A DNA stretch of 64,000 bases from Agrypnia vestita (GCA_016648135.1 JADDOH010023140.1:62001-126000), one strand, 5' to 3'; shown: positions 45,825-57,680, counted from the first letter of the stretch. Notes: generated from the sequence alone by a model not told the origin. Translations and numbers: made by a program.

Positions 45825-46170
45825 GTCTCTTTCAGTCAGTTTTCTGTCTATCTGTCCATCCGTCCTTCCTTCCGTCTGTCCCCGTAACTTCGTGTAACGT
45901 CCGTAACTTTTTTATAGTAAAAATTTTTATTCAAAAAAATTTTTTGTACAAAAATGTTTTAATTTTGTTTTTCAAAAATATTTTTTCGAATTTTTTTGTA
46001 GGTAGTTTTTTTTTTGAAAAATTATTATTTTCCAAAATTTTTTTAAAATTTTTTGGTTCGGAAATTTAAAAAAAAAAATTTTTCGTATTTTTTTTTAATA
46101 ACAAATACATATTTATTCCTTAGGAACCGACATGTAAAACTACCGTCATTTTTGACGGGTTACGGCTAAT
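45825..46170 (+). repeat. Repeat Q, copy 2
   Basis: CTGTCCATCCGTCCTTCC, CCGTAACTTCGTGTAACG, a T/A-rich centre and ACCGTCATTTTTGACGGGTT. Confidence 0.62.
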
Positions 46171-46284
46171 TTTTATTATTACTTCCCATATTGATATTCT
46201 TGTTCATGGATTGTTCCCTCTTTGACATTAATTAAAATCATGTTTATCAAGTGCGTTAAATTATTAAACAAATGAACGTAACGA

Positions 46285-46960
46285 GTGCGCGCGCACCGCG
46301 GCGCGTGTTAACAATTCCGTGCGTGTGTGTGCGTGATCCCGCGCGGATCAAAAGCGCATGCAACAGAACATGGGCCGGCCCGAAATAGAGCGAAGGGCCG
46401 CCTCCCTCTCTGTCTGCCGCGGCCGAGCGAGCGGGCGCGCTGCGCGGCGCAGGGCGCAGGGCCCGGGGGGGAGGGGGGGGCGCACGCGGCACACGGCGGC
46501 AGCGCGCCGCTGCAGTTTGCTCCGACAGGCCGGCCAGAGCGCGCGCGTCTCGCGTCGCGCCCGCCAGACTTCTCGTACGTCCGCGCGCGTGTGAATGAAT
46601 AAATAAATATATCCCGGAACACAGACTGTACGCACAAAAGCCGCGATCACTGCCTTACAAGTGCTATTATTAGCGTTATATTGTTACGGCCGTTGGTGAC
46701 GAATTGTTTGGTATTTATTTAATTTTTACCGTTGTTTAAAAACATCGGTGCGGGGAATCTCTCCCGTCCGCTGTGAGTGTGTGCGTGCGTGCCGCGCGCG
46801 GGGGTGTGTGTTCACTTCCCGGCCGCGATCGATGCGGCGTGCCGTGTGCCATCACCGCCGGCGGAGCTGCACGGTAAGCACATCCCGCCTCCCATCCTCC
46901 GGCCGCCCGTTCCCGCTGCCGCGAACAATGCAGCGCGCCCTACGAACTGAATCGAAAATT
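46285..46960 (+). promoter_or_regulatory. CpG-island-like region, candidate promoter with first exon
   Basis: The densest GC and CpG stretch in the window (46285-46600 and 46748-46930). On the plus strand CTGCACG|GTAAGC at 46873/46874 is a good donor with no obvious upstream coding frame, so a largely non-coding first exon is possible. Overlapping Arg/Ala/Pro-rich frames on both strands are composition artefacts. Confidence 0.45.
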
Positions 46961-48088
46961 ATTTTATCGCCATTTTTAATACGTACCTACAGTATATTTT
47001 TTTCTACGCGATGACTTGAGTATATAAATATTTACAAAACAATTTTTAATCCACGCATTTTATCCTTGCCTTTAACATTCTAAAACAAATTCGTTGAAAA
47101 TTTATTATGGCGATTATTTAATTATTAATTAATATTAATTAAAAATATGTAAAATTTAGCCAATATCGACATCAGCGTTATTTTGCAAAGAGTAAATTAC
47201 ACTTTCTGTATGTATTTACTTACTATTTTTAAAACTGCTAGATCACAAAGCGAGTGACTTAACCATTCACTACCAGCAAGATTCTCATAATTAGATGCAG
47301 AATATTATAAGTATGCATTTTGTCTTATTTAAAAATGTATTTTGTGTCAAAGACCGAATTTTTTTAATAATAAAATAGGCTTAGATAACCAAATATTGTG
47401 GTTTTGTTCTTAAATTTTTATTATTTTTTTCTGAAAATCTACCGGTGTGTCCCTAGCCTTATGATTGTACATAAAGTGATTGCCTCTTCGGGCAGGTGAT
47501 CAAATCGCTACAGGGAGTTCACTCGCCCGCCTTGTCCAGTCGCTTGGACGAGAAGGAAATTTAGTGGAAAATTTAATTTATTTATAGGTGGCAAATAACC
47601 TCCCTAGTAGGTACCTACTTTACTTTTCCCTTAAAATGTGAATCCGGCCTTCCTTTCAAATATTTTTAAAAAAATCTAAAAAGATATAACTAATCTACAA
47701 GTAAAATTAAGATAGTGATTAAAGGGGGCCACACCTATTTGATAAACAATAATAACAAGTATGTATAGGTATGCATATATGTACGTATGTATTTATAGTG
47801 ATACTGTTACTTCCTAACTAGGTGTTGATAGAAGAATATGATACATGAGTAATCAGTAGCATTAACTTCTACACGACAAATCCTCGCCTCTAGAACACAT
47901 TTCAGTAAAATCAACAATATCGGTCAAAACAAGCCAATCACTAGGATTTGCAGTTGATACTTGATACACAAACAGTTGTGTGGGACGTGGATAGGGTGGA
48001 TGTGTTTAACAGTTATTTCTTTAAATAATGTCATGAAAAAAGTTCTCACCATATGTCTCTCGTATTCGCACCTTCCATTAACCGTTCT
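46960..48088. other. Anonymous DNA with a SINE head scrap
   Basis: 47238-47280 (GATCACAAAGCGAGTGACTT...) resembles the S1 tRNA-like head. The rest is unrecognised. Confidence 0.4.
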
Positions 48089-48090
48089 TA

Positions 48091-48232
48091 GGGAGTTGTT
48101 TCAAGTTGGATTAAAGTAACGTTCATTTAAGGCATAGATATTTAAGAAAACGGATCGTCTGATTGGTGGAGAACGCAAAAATCTATGCTTTAAACGAACC
48201 CTTACTTTAATCCAACTTGAAACAACCGGCCT
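48091..48232. mobile_element. Harbinger-type palindromic MITE, family M1, copy 4
   Basis: GGGAGTTGTTTCAAGTTGGA to TTGAAACAACCGGCCT, flanked by TTA (48088-48090, 48233-48235). Arms include TTTAAGGCATAGAT and ATCTATGCTTTAAA. Confidence 0.8.
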
Positions 48233-48234
48233 TT

Positions 48235-49150
48235 AGTGTATTCCGAAACTTTCGGCTTCCACATATTGTCCGCAACTTGTTTTTGTGTGCACTTGCCGTA
48301 TGACATTATTTTCGATATCTCTTTTTTGTGTATTACTTTTTAATGTTATAACTGCGTGCTGCAGACACTCTTAATAAATTGGAGAGTTCACATAACCATT
48401 AATTATAATATAAATGAATAAACGATAACACGATAGTTTTTTCACATTTTTCTACTGTCACATCATATACCAAATGCCGAATCATAATGTATCCCATGAT
48501 TTTAACCACTGACGCATACACGGAACTTAACGTCAGGGCGATTCATGACATCTAAGAAACCGCTTCTTTGAGTCAGGAAAAGCCAACAAATCTTTCCGCA
48601 TCCGATCAATCGCGTCACATTAATCCAGTCCGGTGCATAGTCACAAGTCGCGCGGGAAAACCAAATAAACAATTGAAAATGCTATGCGTCTGTAATTTTT
48701 ACTACGAAATACGTCACCGGCCCACGTGTCCGCCGGGATGACAGAATTAGTCGGAGGATCTAACACAATGGGCGGCGTTACATCACCACCTGTCCGCGCC
48801 GTACGGCTAGACTCATCTACATACTAATGGCGTCACGGAGATTCGTGTAAAAATTTGTACAAGCATTTCGTTGAAGACCGCTCATTCCTTATATGTGCGT
48901 GCTATCTGTTCAAATAGTGCTCGCTACGTGAATTGATTTGAAGTTACCCTCCAAGTTTCTAGATATACGCATTAGTTCTTTGTTTATTTTTTAGATTGGG
49001 TCACATTTGTTTAAAAACCTTTATTTAGAGAAGTAATTATTATCTTTGATATTCCGTCACCTCGGATTTTTGCATCAGCATCTCTTTAATACTTTGTTAC
49101 GAACATGACAAATTTCCTAGTAGCAGGGAGATACCATGGTTGTACGGGTG
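48235..49150. other. Anonymous DNA
   Basis: No gene or element recognised. Confidence 0.5.
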
Positions 49151-49275
49151 TCTCAAAGCCAGTAGCAAAAACTCGAGGAGACTTCTTCATTTAATATTCT
49201 TTACACTTTGGGTGAAATGTCGACAGTTAAGGAGGTATGAGACATCAAACCTTGGATTTTTTTTTAATATTTCTA
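49150..49275 (+). mobile_element. Half copy of P-family MITE
   Basis: TCTCAAAGCCAGTAGCAAAA, then CACTTTGGGTGAAATGTCGA. A gap removes the AATAGAAAAT segment. Confidence 0.6.
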
Positions 49276-49279
49276 GTTT

Positions 49280-50280
49280 ACCTCTGTATATTGCGTTTTA
49301 GGCCGTGCAAATAGGTCAACCGATCATCCGCGTAGTGTGTTTGATAAACGCATTTTGTATGGAAAGAAATGTAGCGGCGTTCCGCGACTGAAGAATTTCC
49401 GCGGCGGAAAATCCGCGCCAATTTTTAATATATGTTTTTCCTTACCTACTTTGTACCTAAGACCTTCCTACGTAAGACTTCCATGTCTACTTTCCCATAT
49501 AAAAATAGTTTCGTCTCTATCAGACATCTATAATATATCTTGATTAATGATGTCCTGTCCCCCTTGCGATGAAATCCAGCATTGTATTTGAACATACTCA
49601 AAATATTGATTAAAGGGCACTTTGTAATACAGAATGATGAAGGCTATTGAGACGCAGTCACTAAGCCGAGACGGAATGGAATAATATTGCTATTTCCTGC
49701 CGGCGGTACTATTTATGGCTGCGATCCCGTTGTTTTGTAAATAAACACGAAATGTACCCATACTTACTGGAGTGTTATTACCTTCGAGGGTTTTGACTTT
49801 CCTCTTTGCAATACCGCGAGCAATACCGGTTTTACGTTGGTTTATTTGTCCATTGAAGTGTTTTTCTTTATATTCTCGGCTCGCTCGCGTCAAAGTTCGT
49901 TACCCAAGCCAGCCGGGGCTCTGAAACAGCTGATTACTGTTATGTCCGCCGCCCGAGTGTGTTTTTATGTCTTTACCCAGTATTGCGACATGTGTGTGTA
50001 TTGCCACTGATTAATTATTTGCTTGTACGCACAAAGTGTGGTCGGCGTAATCAGTAGTCGACACAATGCAACAGCGAACTCATACATATATGTATATACA
50101 TATATTAATATATTTTTGTAGATGATCGACCTGATTGATTTAATCAAGTATCTAAGTATAATTTTCCACTAGATAACTTTAGCAATGATAATGCAATGTC
50201 CCAAGTTTACAAATAAACATATATATGGATTTTTTCTGTCCTTCATAAATTTCTTGTTCTGGTCCTCCTAGTCCAGTGGC
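49280..50280. other. Anonymous DNA
   Basis: Short frames at 49337-49543 and 49893-49690, neither recognised. Confidence 0.4.
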
Positions 50281-50284
50281 TTTT

Positions 50285-50350
50285 CATTCCCGGGGTCCAC
50301 GGTTCCATTACCGGTGAGGTCACAATTCACAATACACGAGAGCAGTCTGA
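50285..50350 (+). mobile_element. SINE S2 fragment
   Basis: GGTCCACGGTTCCATTACCG followed by GTGAGGTCACAATTC, matching the B-box part of the S2 SINE at 58640 (minus). Confidence 0.45.
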
Positions 50351-50483
50351 AAAGGAGTCGAGGAGTTCTCGGCACTCCGGTCAACAAGCTATTCAGGCAT
50401 ATTAAACATTAACGTTTATAAAATGTTTATAAAACTAAAATATATTGTACACTAGAATCTCCGTCGTATAAGGAGGCACTTCG

Positions 50484-50780
50484 AATAATAATAATAATTG
50501 GATAATTTGTATAGCGCCGTTTTCGCGAATACTCACCTCAAGGGCGCTTTACACAGAGAAATTATTATCTTACAAGACAACTTACTGCTAGAGAAGAAAA
50601 AACTTATTTACTATTACTTATTCACTAGGTGGCATACAAGAAGTGGAATTAAAATTGAGTACTATAATAGTTTGTGAGTCCCTGAAAGAATTATGTGTTT
50701 TCGCGGAGTGCACAATAGGAGTGGAAAACATTATCTAGCGTTGCTGTGGTCAGATTCTATAGGTTTTTATAGGAATGCAT
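50484..50780 (-). mobile_element. L2-clade LINE 3' UTR, copy 3
   Basis: Nearly the same 3' UTR as 35725-36035, including TCTGTGTAAAGCGCCCTTGA and an (ATT)n tail. No RT frame left. Confidence 0.78.
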
Positions 50781-50789
50781 TGATAAGTT

Positions 50790-51485
50790 GGTGTATAATA
50801 CGAATAACGTAAAGGTATTAGTGACTGCCGTCCTGCGATTGGCTGGAACGCGAGACTGCGTGACCTCAGTGACAGAGCGGGAGCATCCCCATAAAAGGCG
50901 TATTCAAATTTCAATTTAGATATTTCTGATATGTTTTTTTTTTGTGAAAAAGTACCCTCAGAACAAAAAGGTCATATTCATTTCAATTCATTCATTCATG
51001 ACAATTCAATCAGTTTCTTTTCAGAATTGCCCAGAATGCAAGGTTTATTATTTCAGGAATTGATTGTTAATTTATTTTACCGCGATGCTGTTGTTTGTTT
51101 TACTTCTCCCTTTGTCTTTGCCGTGTTTGCCTGTAATACAAATGTTTGTCCTTTGTTCGCCTCGACTGTAAATAATATGTTTCATTCTGTACATTTTCCT
51201 TACTAACTTACGATGCAACGATAAAAACAAAGATGTCGCCCGCTTTCTAATCTGTAATTGACGTAAAGAAAGTCAAGGAAAGTTTTCTAGGTCAGCGCTG
51301 GTCCCAGGAAATGACTGACCTTGTACTATTTGTTGCGTCAGTTCCGAGTTTTAGACTCCACCAGGCTAGACCATTAAGAGCCTGATAATGCTATCTAGCC
51401 GGTGCCGTTGGGACACAATGCCTCTTGCTCCTTATCTATTTATACATTCAAATATCGAACCCAAACAAACCGAATGATGACCACT
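50790..51485. other. Anonymous DNA
   Basis: An open frame of 91 codons (50931-51206) has no recognised product. Confidence 0.4.
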
Positions 51486-51488
51486 AAA

Positions 51489-51597
51489 ATGGATGGAAAA
51501 ATAAACTGTTCTGTCTCTACTTGAGTTTAAATGTTTTGTATTTTACTACAAAACATTTAAACTCAAGTACAGATAACATAGTTTATGATTTCCACCA
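51489..51597. mobile_element. TIR MITE, family M3, copy 2
   Basis: ATGGATGGAAAAATAAACTG to CATAGTTTATGATTTCCACC, with perfect inner arms CTTGAGTTTAAATGTTTTGTA and inverse. Confidence 0.72.
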
Positions 51598-51899
51598 ATT
51601 TGATCATATAAAGTAAATTAAGTTTTGGATACGCATATAATTCTAAATGGAAACTTATCATTCGATGCAACACTAGCGGTGTACATGGACTCCTGGTAGC
51701 AACACTGATGTACTGAAGTCAAGCCTATAGCTGGCATGTAGCAGAAATGATATACACGTGGTAAATCCACTTACGATAAAGTAAAGAATGAACTTATTTG
51801 AAATGAATTTAAGGCAATGAACATAGTCGCTTAGATGGTTTTATCATGCGGAACGGGTGAATGATGAGATAATGAAAATTAAGATATAGAGATTGCAAC

Positions 51900-52311
51900 C
51901 TGATACTGGAAGTTGATCGTTCATGAACGAACTGTTCCTTTAGAACAGTTTATGTTACTGAAAGAACGAACGGTATAGTTCACTTCAGTGAACTGTCGAA
52001 AATAAATAATCGGCTAAATCGCAAATCCTAAATCCCAAAATAGACAATATTTGTTAGAATAATGAAATTTCTAGTGAGTGATGAAATCCTCGGAAACTGA
52101 AAGCACCCCCCTCCCCCACCTCCAAGGTTTCAAAAATTGGTGGTGGCTGAAAAATTTCATGGTGGGAAAGTGAACAGGACATTACAGAAGTTGAAGTACT
52201 TAGGTAAAAAAACAATAATTCAAATGAACTACTGAACGATTCACAGTTCACTTGACTGAACGACTCGTTGAACGACGGTTCAGTTAACTGAATTAAAATT
52301 CCCATCTCTAG
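51900..52311. mobile_element. hAT-like element with many GTTCA/TGAAC motifs
   Basis: The right end reads, inverted, TAGAGATGGGAATTTTAATT. GTTCATGAACGAAC, AGTTCACTTCAGTGAACTG, CAGTTCACTTGACTGAACG and GGTTCAGTTAACTG are palindromes clustered at both ends. The left terminus is worn. Confidence 0.5.
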
Positions 52312-52334
52312 TTGGAAGCCTCAATAACCGACGA

Positions 52335-52430
52335 GCATGCATGAGAAGATGTACGAATGTGGATGAGACAGAAGATTGCGGCACTCTATCCTCTGCCTGC
52401 TCCCGCTGGAAGACAGCGTGATAATCATTG
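52335..52430 (+). mobile_element. RTE-like LINE 3' tail
   Basis: ACGAATGTGGATGAGACAGA, CTCTATCCTCTGCCTGCTCC, then GACAGCGTGATAAT, a diverged form of the tail at 59.9 kb. Confidence 0.5.
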
Positions 52431-52723
52431 TTTACGTATTTATACTGACTGTTACGTTTACATTCTTAAACATTCGGAATTTATATTTTTATTAATTTCG
52501 GGGAACTAAAATTAGGCCAAGGCTAAATGATGAAAGACTTGATGCTTCGCTATTGCTTGGGCGTAGTAGGTACTATACTAATAACATTCGTAAAAATAAA
52601 ATTACATATTTTAGATTCGAATGGTTATTCGTCGATTTTGTGTTATTATTTTTACCTTATTATATACTCCACACATAAAACTGTACAAAAAATGCGTATT
52701 TATTTACAACCCAGGAGTTTTTA

Positions 52724-52946
52724 TAGTGATGGTATTTTAACCGGTGACACAGTAACCATTTTTTTAGATTTGTATCTGATAGCACCGATGATTGGCAACT
52801 AATTTTTCGCAATTCGACGGGCAACCATCGGCACTAGACAACAGTTATATACTATAGCTTAGTTACCAACCATCGATACAATCAGATGTAAATCCCAAAT
52901 AACTGTACCGAAAATAACCGGTTAAAATAACGGTTTGATCATCACC
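52724..52946. mobile_element. hAT-type MITE, family T1, copy 3
   Basis: TAGTGATGGTATTTTAACCG to ...CGGTTTGATCATCACC. The flanks AGTTTTTA and AGATTTTT are a plausible worn 8 bp duplication. Confidence 0.78.
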
Positions 52947-52949
52947 AGA

Positions 52950-53745
52950 TTTTTGCCTTGCTTGTTAAGAGTTTCATCCAAGAAATTCAATAATCACAGC
53001 AACCAGAAACATTTGTACAGTTTAGCGTAATATTTCGTGAGAGCCAAAAAAAGGTTTACGAAATATAAATCGGGAGCTTTTAGTACTGAAATCAAATTAT
53101 GTTAAGTGCAACATGAAATTGTCAAAAAATAAAATAATGGAACCTTGTGGTAAAAATCACCCAATTTCTACCTAAATTGCAGGTCCACAAAGTGGTGTAA
53201 CCCTTTAAATAAATTTGGTTGTCATACAAAACATAATTTTTTGAGTACCCCTAACTTATTACATGTTACACTGAGATCGAAATCAAATCTCGCTACTGCA
53301 ATTTCGCCTCTGGATTGGACCCACCAATCTTGTAAGTCTTGCGGGTTGAAAGCTGTGCGTGCGTTTTTTGTCGGAGTAGAAAGTTGACGACGAGCCGGCA
53401 GCTGGACTGTGCACTAATGCATCACGATCAAGATGAAAGGTTTCTATCATTGTGTTCTCGTCCTCATCCACCTGTCGCCTGCTACGCCGAGTGTGGTCCG
53501 CGAGGCTCGCATTATTCCGCTCTGCCTGCCCCTTCATGGCTGCACAGCGTGACCTTTTTGTTATAAATTGACGCTAGATTCTGCATTCATTAATGCGGTG
53601 TAGTGTGTTAAGTGGCCGCTAGATGACGTGCACTCATCCCCCTGTAAAAAAAATACATACAAAAATATTTACTTTACATTGTACGTGTTATCGATGGCGT
53701 GGCGACAAATCACGGGGGCCTTGGGCAAATACATACACCGCGTCT
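52950..53745. other. Unidentified, with an 84-codon minus frame
   Basis: The frame 53537-53283 (minus) begins MKGQAERNNASLADHTRRSR and is hydrophilic. It could be transposon-derived; no family is recognised. Confidence 0.3.
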
Positions 53746-53830
53746 AACTAACCATCACGCCATTTCCCGGCAGAGAGGATAGAACGCCACACTCTTCTGT
53801 TCTTACACACTACGTACCTCAACTTGCATA
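53745..53830 (-). mobile_element. RTE-like LINE 3' tail
   Basis: AACTAACCATCACGCCATTT followed by GAGAGGATAGAACGCCACAC, the same terminal unit as at 36785 and 59925. Confidence 0.55.
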
Positions 53831-53834
53831 ATAA

Positions 53835-54600
53835 TCAACATCAGAAAACAATTGGCGACAGCCAGTTGCTTGCTAAGTGCTGGTCGCATTACGCTTGTTT
53901 AGTGTTTTCGGGAAACCTATTTTATTTCACAATGTTAAAAATACAAAAACAGGGTAGGTATGTGGTCCATTACAGTGCAACTAAACATCGATTGATTTCA
54001 TATTTTAGAATCACTAGCTATTTATTGTTGACGTGTTTGGATCCTTTTTATTCTTAATTTATTTTCGACATAGCCTAAGTTCCATGCGATGAGATCACAA
54101 TGATAGAAACCTTTTATTAGGAGTATCTTTTCACGGTGGATTACACAGACCTACGATTCTTAGGGACTTTGAAATGAAAAATTTATTCTTAAATTTTATA
54201 ATTAATAAAAATAAACTTAGTTTTCGCCACTTTTTTTTTTTCGCTCTGTTCAATAAGAAAGTGGTGAAAACTAAGATTAATTTTATTAATTATATTAATA
54301 ATGTCACCACAAAATTATTTTACTTTTTTGAAGAAGAAGTCTTAAATCTTATTTCGTTTGGAGTTGTTTTTCCATCGTGAATTATATTTCGTGCATATAT
54401 TTTAACCATCACGGTAAAGGCAAGTTCATAGCCATTGCGGCTCTTAATGTCTTTTTTTTTTATAATCATTGAAAGGCCAGAATTCCGTAAATGAACAAAA
54501 ACGTAAAAGATTCTGCGAAATGTTGAAGTGAAAGATTCGTTCAGGTTTTTGAATAAAATCTTTAAAATGTTCCGAGCATTGCAGCCATTTTCTCACGCGG
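53835..54600. other. Anonymous AT-rich DNA
   Basis: A near palindrome CTTAGTTTTCGCCACTTT/AAAGTGGTGAAAACTAAG stands at 54217-54275. No gene recognised. Confidence 0.45.
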
Positions 54601-54649
54601 CGCGGTGATTATATTTCCAAGGAAAATTGGTATCGGATTAGCCATATTT

Positions 54650-55310
54650 GGTTCCACGACAACAAACCCACGGAACATTACATCCAACGATATAATGATA
54701 TAAACAATTATTCTCTCTACCACATACAAATAACTTCAAATAAATTAATGAATTGATAATGGTGACGAAATCTCTTTCACAAATTCTTTAAAAAAGTAAC
54801 CTATCTAATCGATGGACAAAAATATTGAAGATAACTTTAACCCTATTGAGCAAAAAATACAGTATTTATAACTGCCTTGGAAATAAAAGGGCCAGGATCT
54901 TATATAGCCGTGCTAAAGGCACTTTTGTTTAGTCTGACGTAACCTAATGTGTATATTTTATAATTCGCGAATGATTATTTGTGGGGTATAAAAGCAAAGG
55001 CAGCAATATCGATCAATCGAGGATTACCCATTTAAAATGTATTGAATTCAATATTTCATAGGATGCCATAGCCTATAAATGCTTATGAAACATGATTTTG
55101 GAAGGGATAGATACGTAAAATCTAGAATTAGTACATTTTAAATTAGTAATCCTCAGTGAATGCATTTAAAACATGTTATTATTTTTTTTTGGATATTACT
55201 GCCTCCGCTTTTATTCCCCACGTATGCGATATTTTCGTCCATTGTTACGATCGGGGGTGTTTTTAAGAATTTATGAAAAAGTATTTACAGATCTTTCATA
55301 AAAAAATGCA
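54650..55310. mobile_element. Foldback-like element F1, copy 1, with V insertion
   Basis: Shares ATTAATGAATTGATAATGGT, ATATTGAAGATAACTTTA and GCACTTTTGTTTAGTCTGACG with 60560-60810. A V MITE (54973-55237) interrupts it. The left end keeps one TTCCACGACAACAAACCCAC unit. Confidence 0.65.
54973..55237. mobile_element. V-family MITE, copy 4, nested in F1
   Basis: TGTGGGGTATAAAAGCAAAG to CCGCTTTTATTCCCCACG. The F1 copy at 60.8 kb lacks it and serves as the empty site. Confidence 0.72.
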
Positions 55311-55539
55311 TTTTTAAATTTTGTTGTCTTAATATATTGTTGGATTTTTAATATCCCGCCTATCTTTTGTCGCGTGCATTTTTGACAAAATGTCCGAGGG
55401 TATTTAGTTGTCTCACGACTTGTTTCTGTATTTCTTCTTAAATAATTTGTTTCCAACTGCGTTTATAAACAGTTTGATGTTTTGAGAGGAGTACTGTCGG
55501 TTGTTTGGCATTTGAATTCTTGCGAGGCGTGTGCGCTCG

Positions 55540-55621
<82 letters not shown>
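55540..55621. repeat. (CA)n microsatellite
   Basis: About 40 CA units without interruption. All open frames across it are artefacts. Confidence 0.97.
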
Positions 55622-55814
55622 CCAAAACAATCAACAGCTGTTATTTTTTGTATTGCGGCGCCAGCTTTCACCGCCTTCGTCTCGTTGCACCGCCTCGAGG
55701 AAAATGCACCGAGCGGATGGTCCAATATTTGGCCAAGTCACCGTCATCGTTTTTTGGAAGGTGATTCCTGCCGCTTATTTAATTTTTTATTTAATTAACT
55801 TAATTATTTAAGTA

Positions 55815-55965
55815 ACGTCAAAAATGACGGTACTTTTATTTTTAAAAAATCGAAAAAAAATACTATAAAGAAGTTACGGACGTTACACGAAGTTACGGGG
55901 ATAGACAAACGGGCGGACGGACGGACAGACAGACAACGAAATTATTATAATTGGGATAGTACAAT
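55815..55965 (-). repeat. Repeat Q, copy 3
   Basis: ACGTCAAAAATGACGGTACT, GAAGTTACGGACGTTACACG and GGACGGACGGACAGACAGAC, inverted relative to 45825. Confidence 0.62.
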
Positions 55966-56004
55966 TCTATCGTTAAACTCGAAACGTTATATGTTCGCTT
56001 TTAT

Positions 56005-56165
56005 ACAGGTGTCTCGTAGTTGGTAGCCAAAACTCCGGGGGAGTCGTCTTATTAAATTTTGAATAGAAAATATCATTTACACTTTGGGTGAAATTTCGAC
56101 AGTTACGGAAACAAGGGACTTCAAAGTTTTGTATTTTTTTTTCAATATTTCTGACTTATTCTGTG
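56005..56165 (+). mobile_element. Half copy of P-family MITE
   Basis: TACAGGTGTCTCGTAGTTGG, then CACTTTGGGTGAAATTTCGA. Confidence 0.65.
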
Positions 56166-56373
56166 ATTTGACGTCTGTTTTCCTTACTGAACAGGATTTT
56201 TCTATTTTTTTTAATATTCTCTGGTAGATTATTGTATTCCTTTTATTGTATCATTGTATTCCTCAAAAAAGGGTCCTAGTACATATTAGGAAGTAGTAGG
56301 AATAAACACATTGAATCAGTTCTGTACCGTTATTGCTGTTATTTTTATGTATACATTGTCAGATATTTATCAT

Positions 56374-56569
56374 TAGTGATGGTCAAACGGTTATTTTCGG
56401 TACGATGATTGGTAACTATAACTGTGTTAATGATTGGTAACTGTGATATACATATATGTTTCAAGTAGCGATGATTGCCCGCCGAGTTGCAAAAAATTAG
56501 TTTCTAATCATCGATGCAATCAGATAAAAATTCCAAAAAAAACGGTTATAAAATATAATACCATCGCTA
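56374..56569. mobile_element. hAT-type MITE, family T1, copy 4
   Basis: TAGTGATGGTCAAACGGTTA to AATACCATCGCTA, opposite orientation to 19625. The duplication is not clear. Confidence 0.65.
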
Positions 56570-56775
56570 TCTACCGTGCAGTTATTTTTGCGCGTTGAAT
56601 GAAACGGTTTATATTGTTGTGACGTATTAACATGTAGGTATAAGAATTTAGAACTAAGTGAGAGCTAATGTTTTTTGCCGGAATAACAAATGACAATCGG
56701 AGTTTTAGTGACGAATCAGAATTCGTAGGACAATAATTCATAAAAACGAAATCCGCAAGAGGGTGAATAGGTATT

Positions 56776-57068
56776 CCGTGCTATTCTGAAAATAGCAATA
56801 TTGGAATGTCAGATCTTTATCCCAATCTTGACAGGCATGTATAACATTCTATTGCCACCAAATTCAATGTTTTAAGTTTCAAATTAATGAATTCAATCAA
56901 TCAGAAAGCTCTAAAACGTAAACAAACGTCAAGTTATTCACAATCACACGAATAATGAGCTTTCTAATTGATTGCATTCATTAATTTCAAACTTGTCAAA
57001 TATAAAACGTCAAAAAAACAATGTTTTATACAATAACTGTCAAAAATATTGCTTAGTTCAGAATACGG
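56776..57068. mobile_element. Long-TIR MITE, family M4, copy 2
   Basis: CCGTGCTATTCTGAAAATAG to ATTGCTTAGTTCAGAATACGG. The inner arms (ATTAATGAATTCAATCAATC and partner) match copy 1. Confidence 0.72.
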
Positions 57069-57329
57069 ATCATATAACTAATAAAGAATTTGCTACCTTT
57101 ACATTTTTTTAAAATATTATAAATACAATCTAGCACTTTTTCTTGAATTTACATAAAATGCTTTGGGGAGTTACTGATATGTTATATATATCGAAAATAG
57201 TCTGGTATGCGAAGGGTTTAAAACTATAAAAATGTGTTTTTTTTAATGTATTTTTTCGTAGTTGCGCCGAATAGAGTACGCGCATGTGAGGTAGACCAAA
57301 GTCGGAATATTTGTATATTATATGAAATT

Positions 57330-57680
57330 TAGTTTATTGAAGCATCTAATGGAAGGCAGGTAAGGCAGGTAGGCCGAGCGCCAGGCCGCCGGTGGTGATG
57401 TGCCGCGAGGAATGCAGCGGGCGCGGGTCGACGACCGCCCCCCCTTCCCCCACCCGCGCGGGCCGTGTACGTCGCGTAGCGTAACATAACGTTTATCGGC
57501 GGCCCGTCGCATAATCCGGCCTGCGCCACTCCATAATGGCGTCTTCGTGCCCACACTGTAGGCGAGCTAATCCGGCGTGTGTTTAATGTCCTCGCTAATA
57601 ATAGTTGATTTTTTTATCAATATTACCGACATTTAGCGGCCATCGTAACGGCCGGGCTGGAATGCGCATCGCATCTCGTA
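57330..57680. other. GC-rich CpG patch
   Basis: A GC island ending near a possible donor, ATAG|GTAAAT, at 57682. Minus-strand Arg/Gly/Pro-rich frames are likely composition artefacts. Could be regulatory. Confidence 0.3.

Noticed and set aside
46256..46650. Overlapping Arg/Ala/Pro-rich frames on both strands
   Set aside because: All are produced by high GC lacking stop codons; no consistent frame or domain.
55438..55811. Several frames across the CA repeat
   Set aside because: Poly(Thr-His) or poly(Cys-Val) products of a microsatellite, not proteins.
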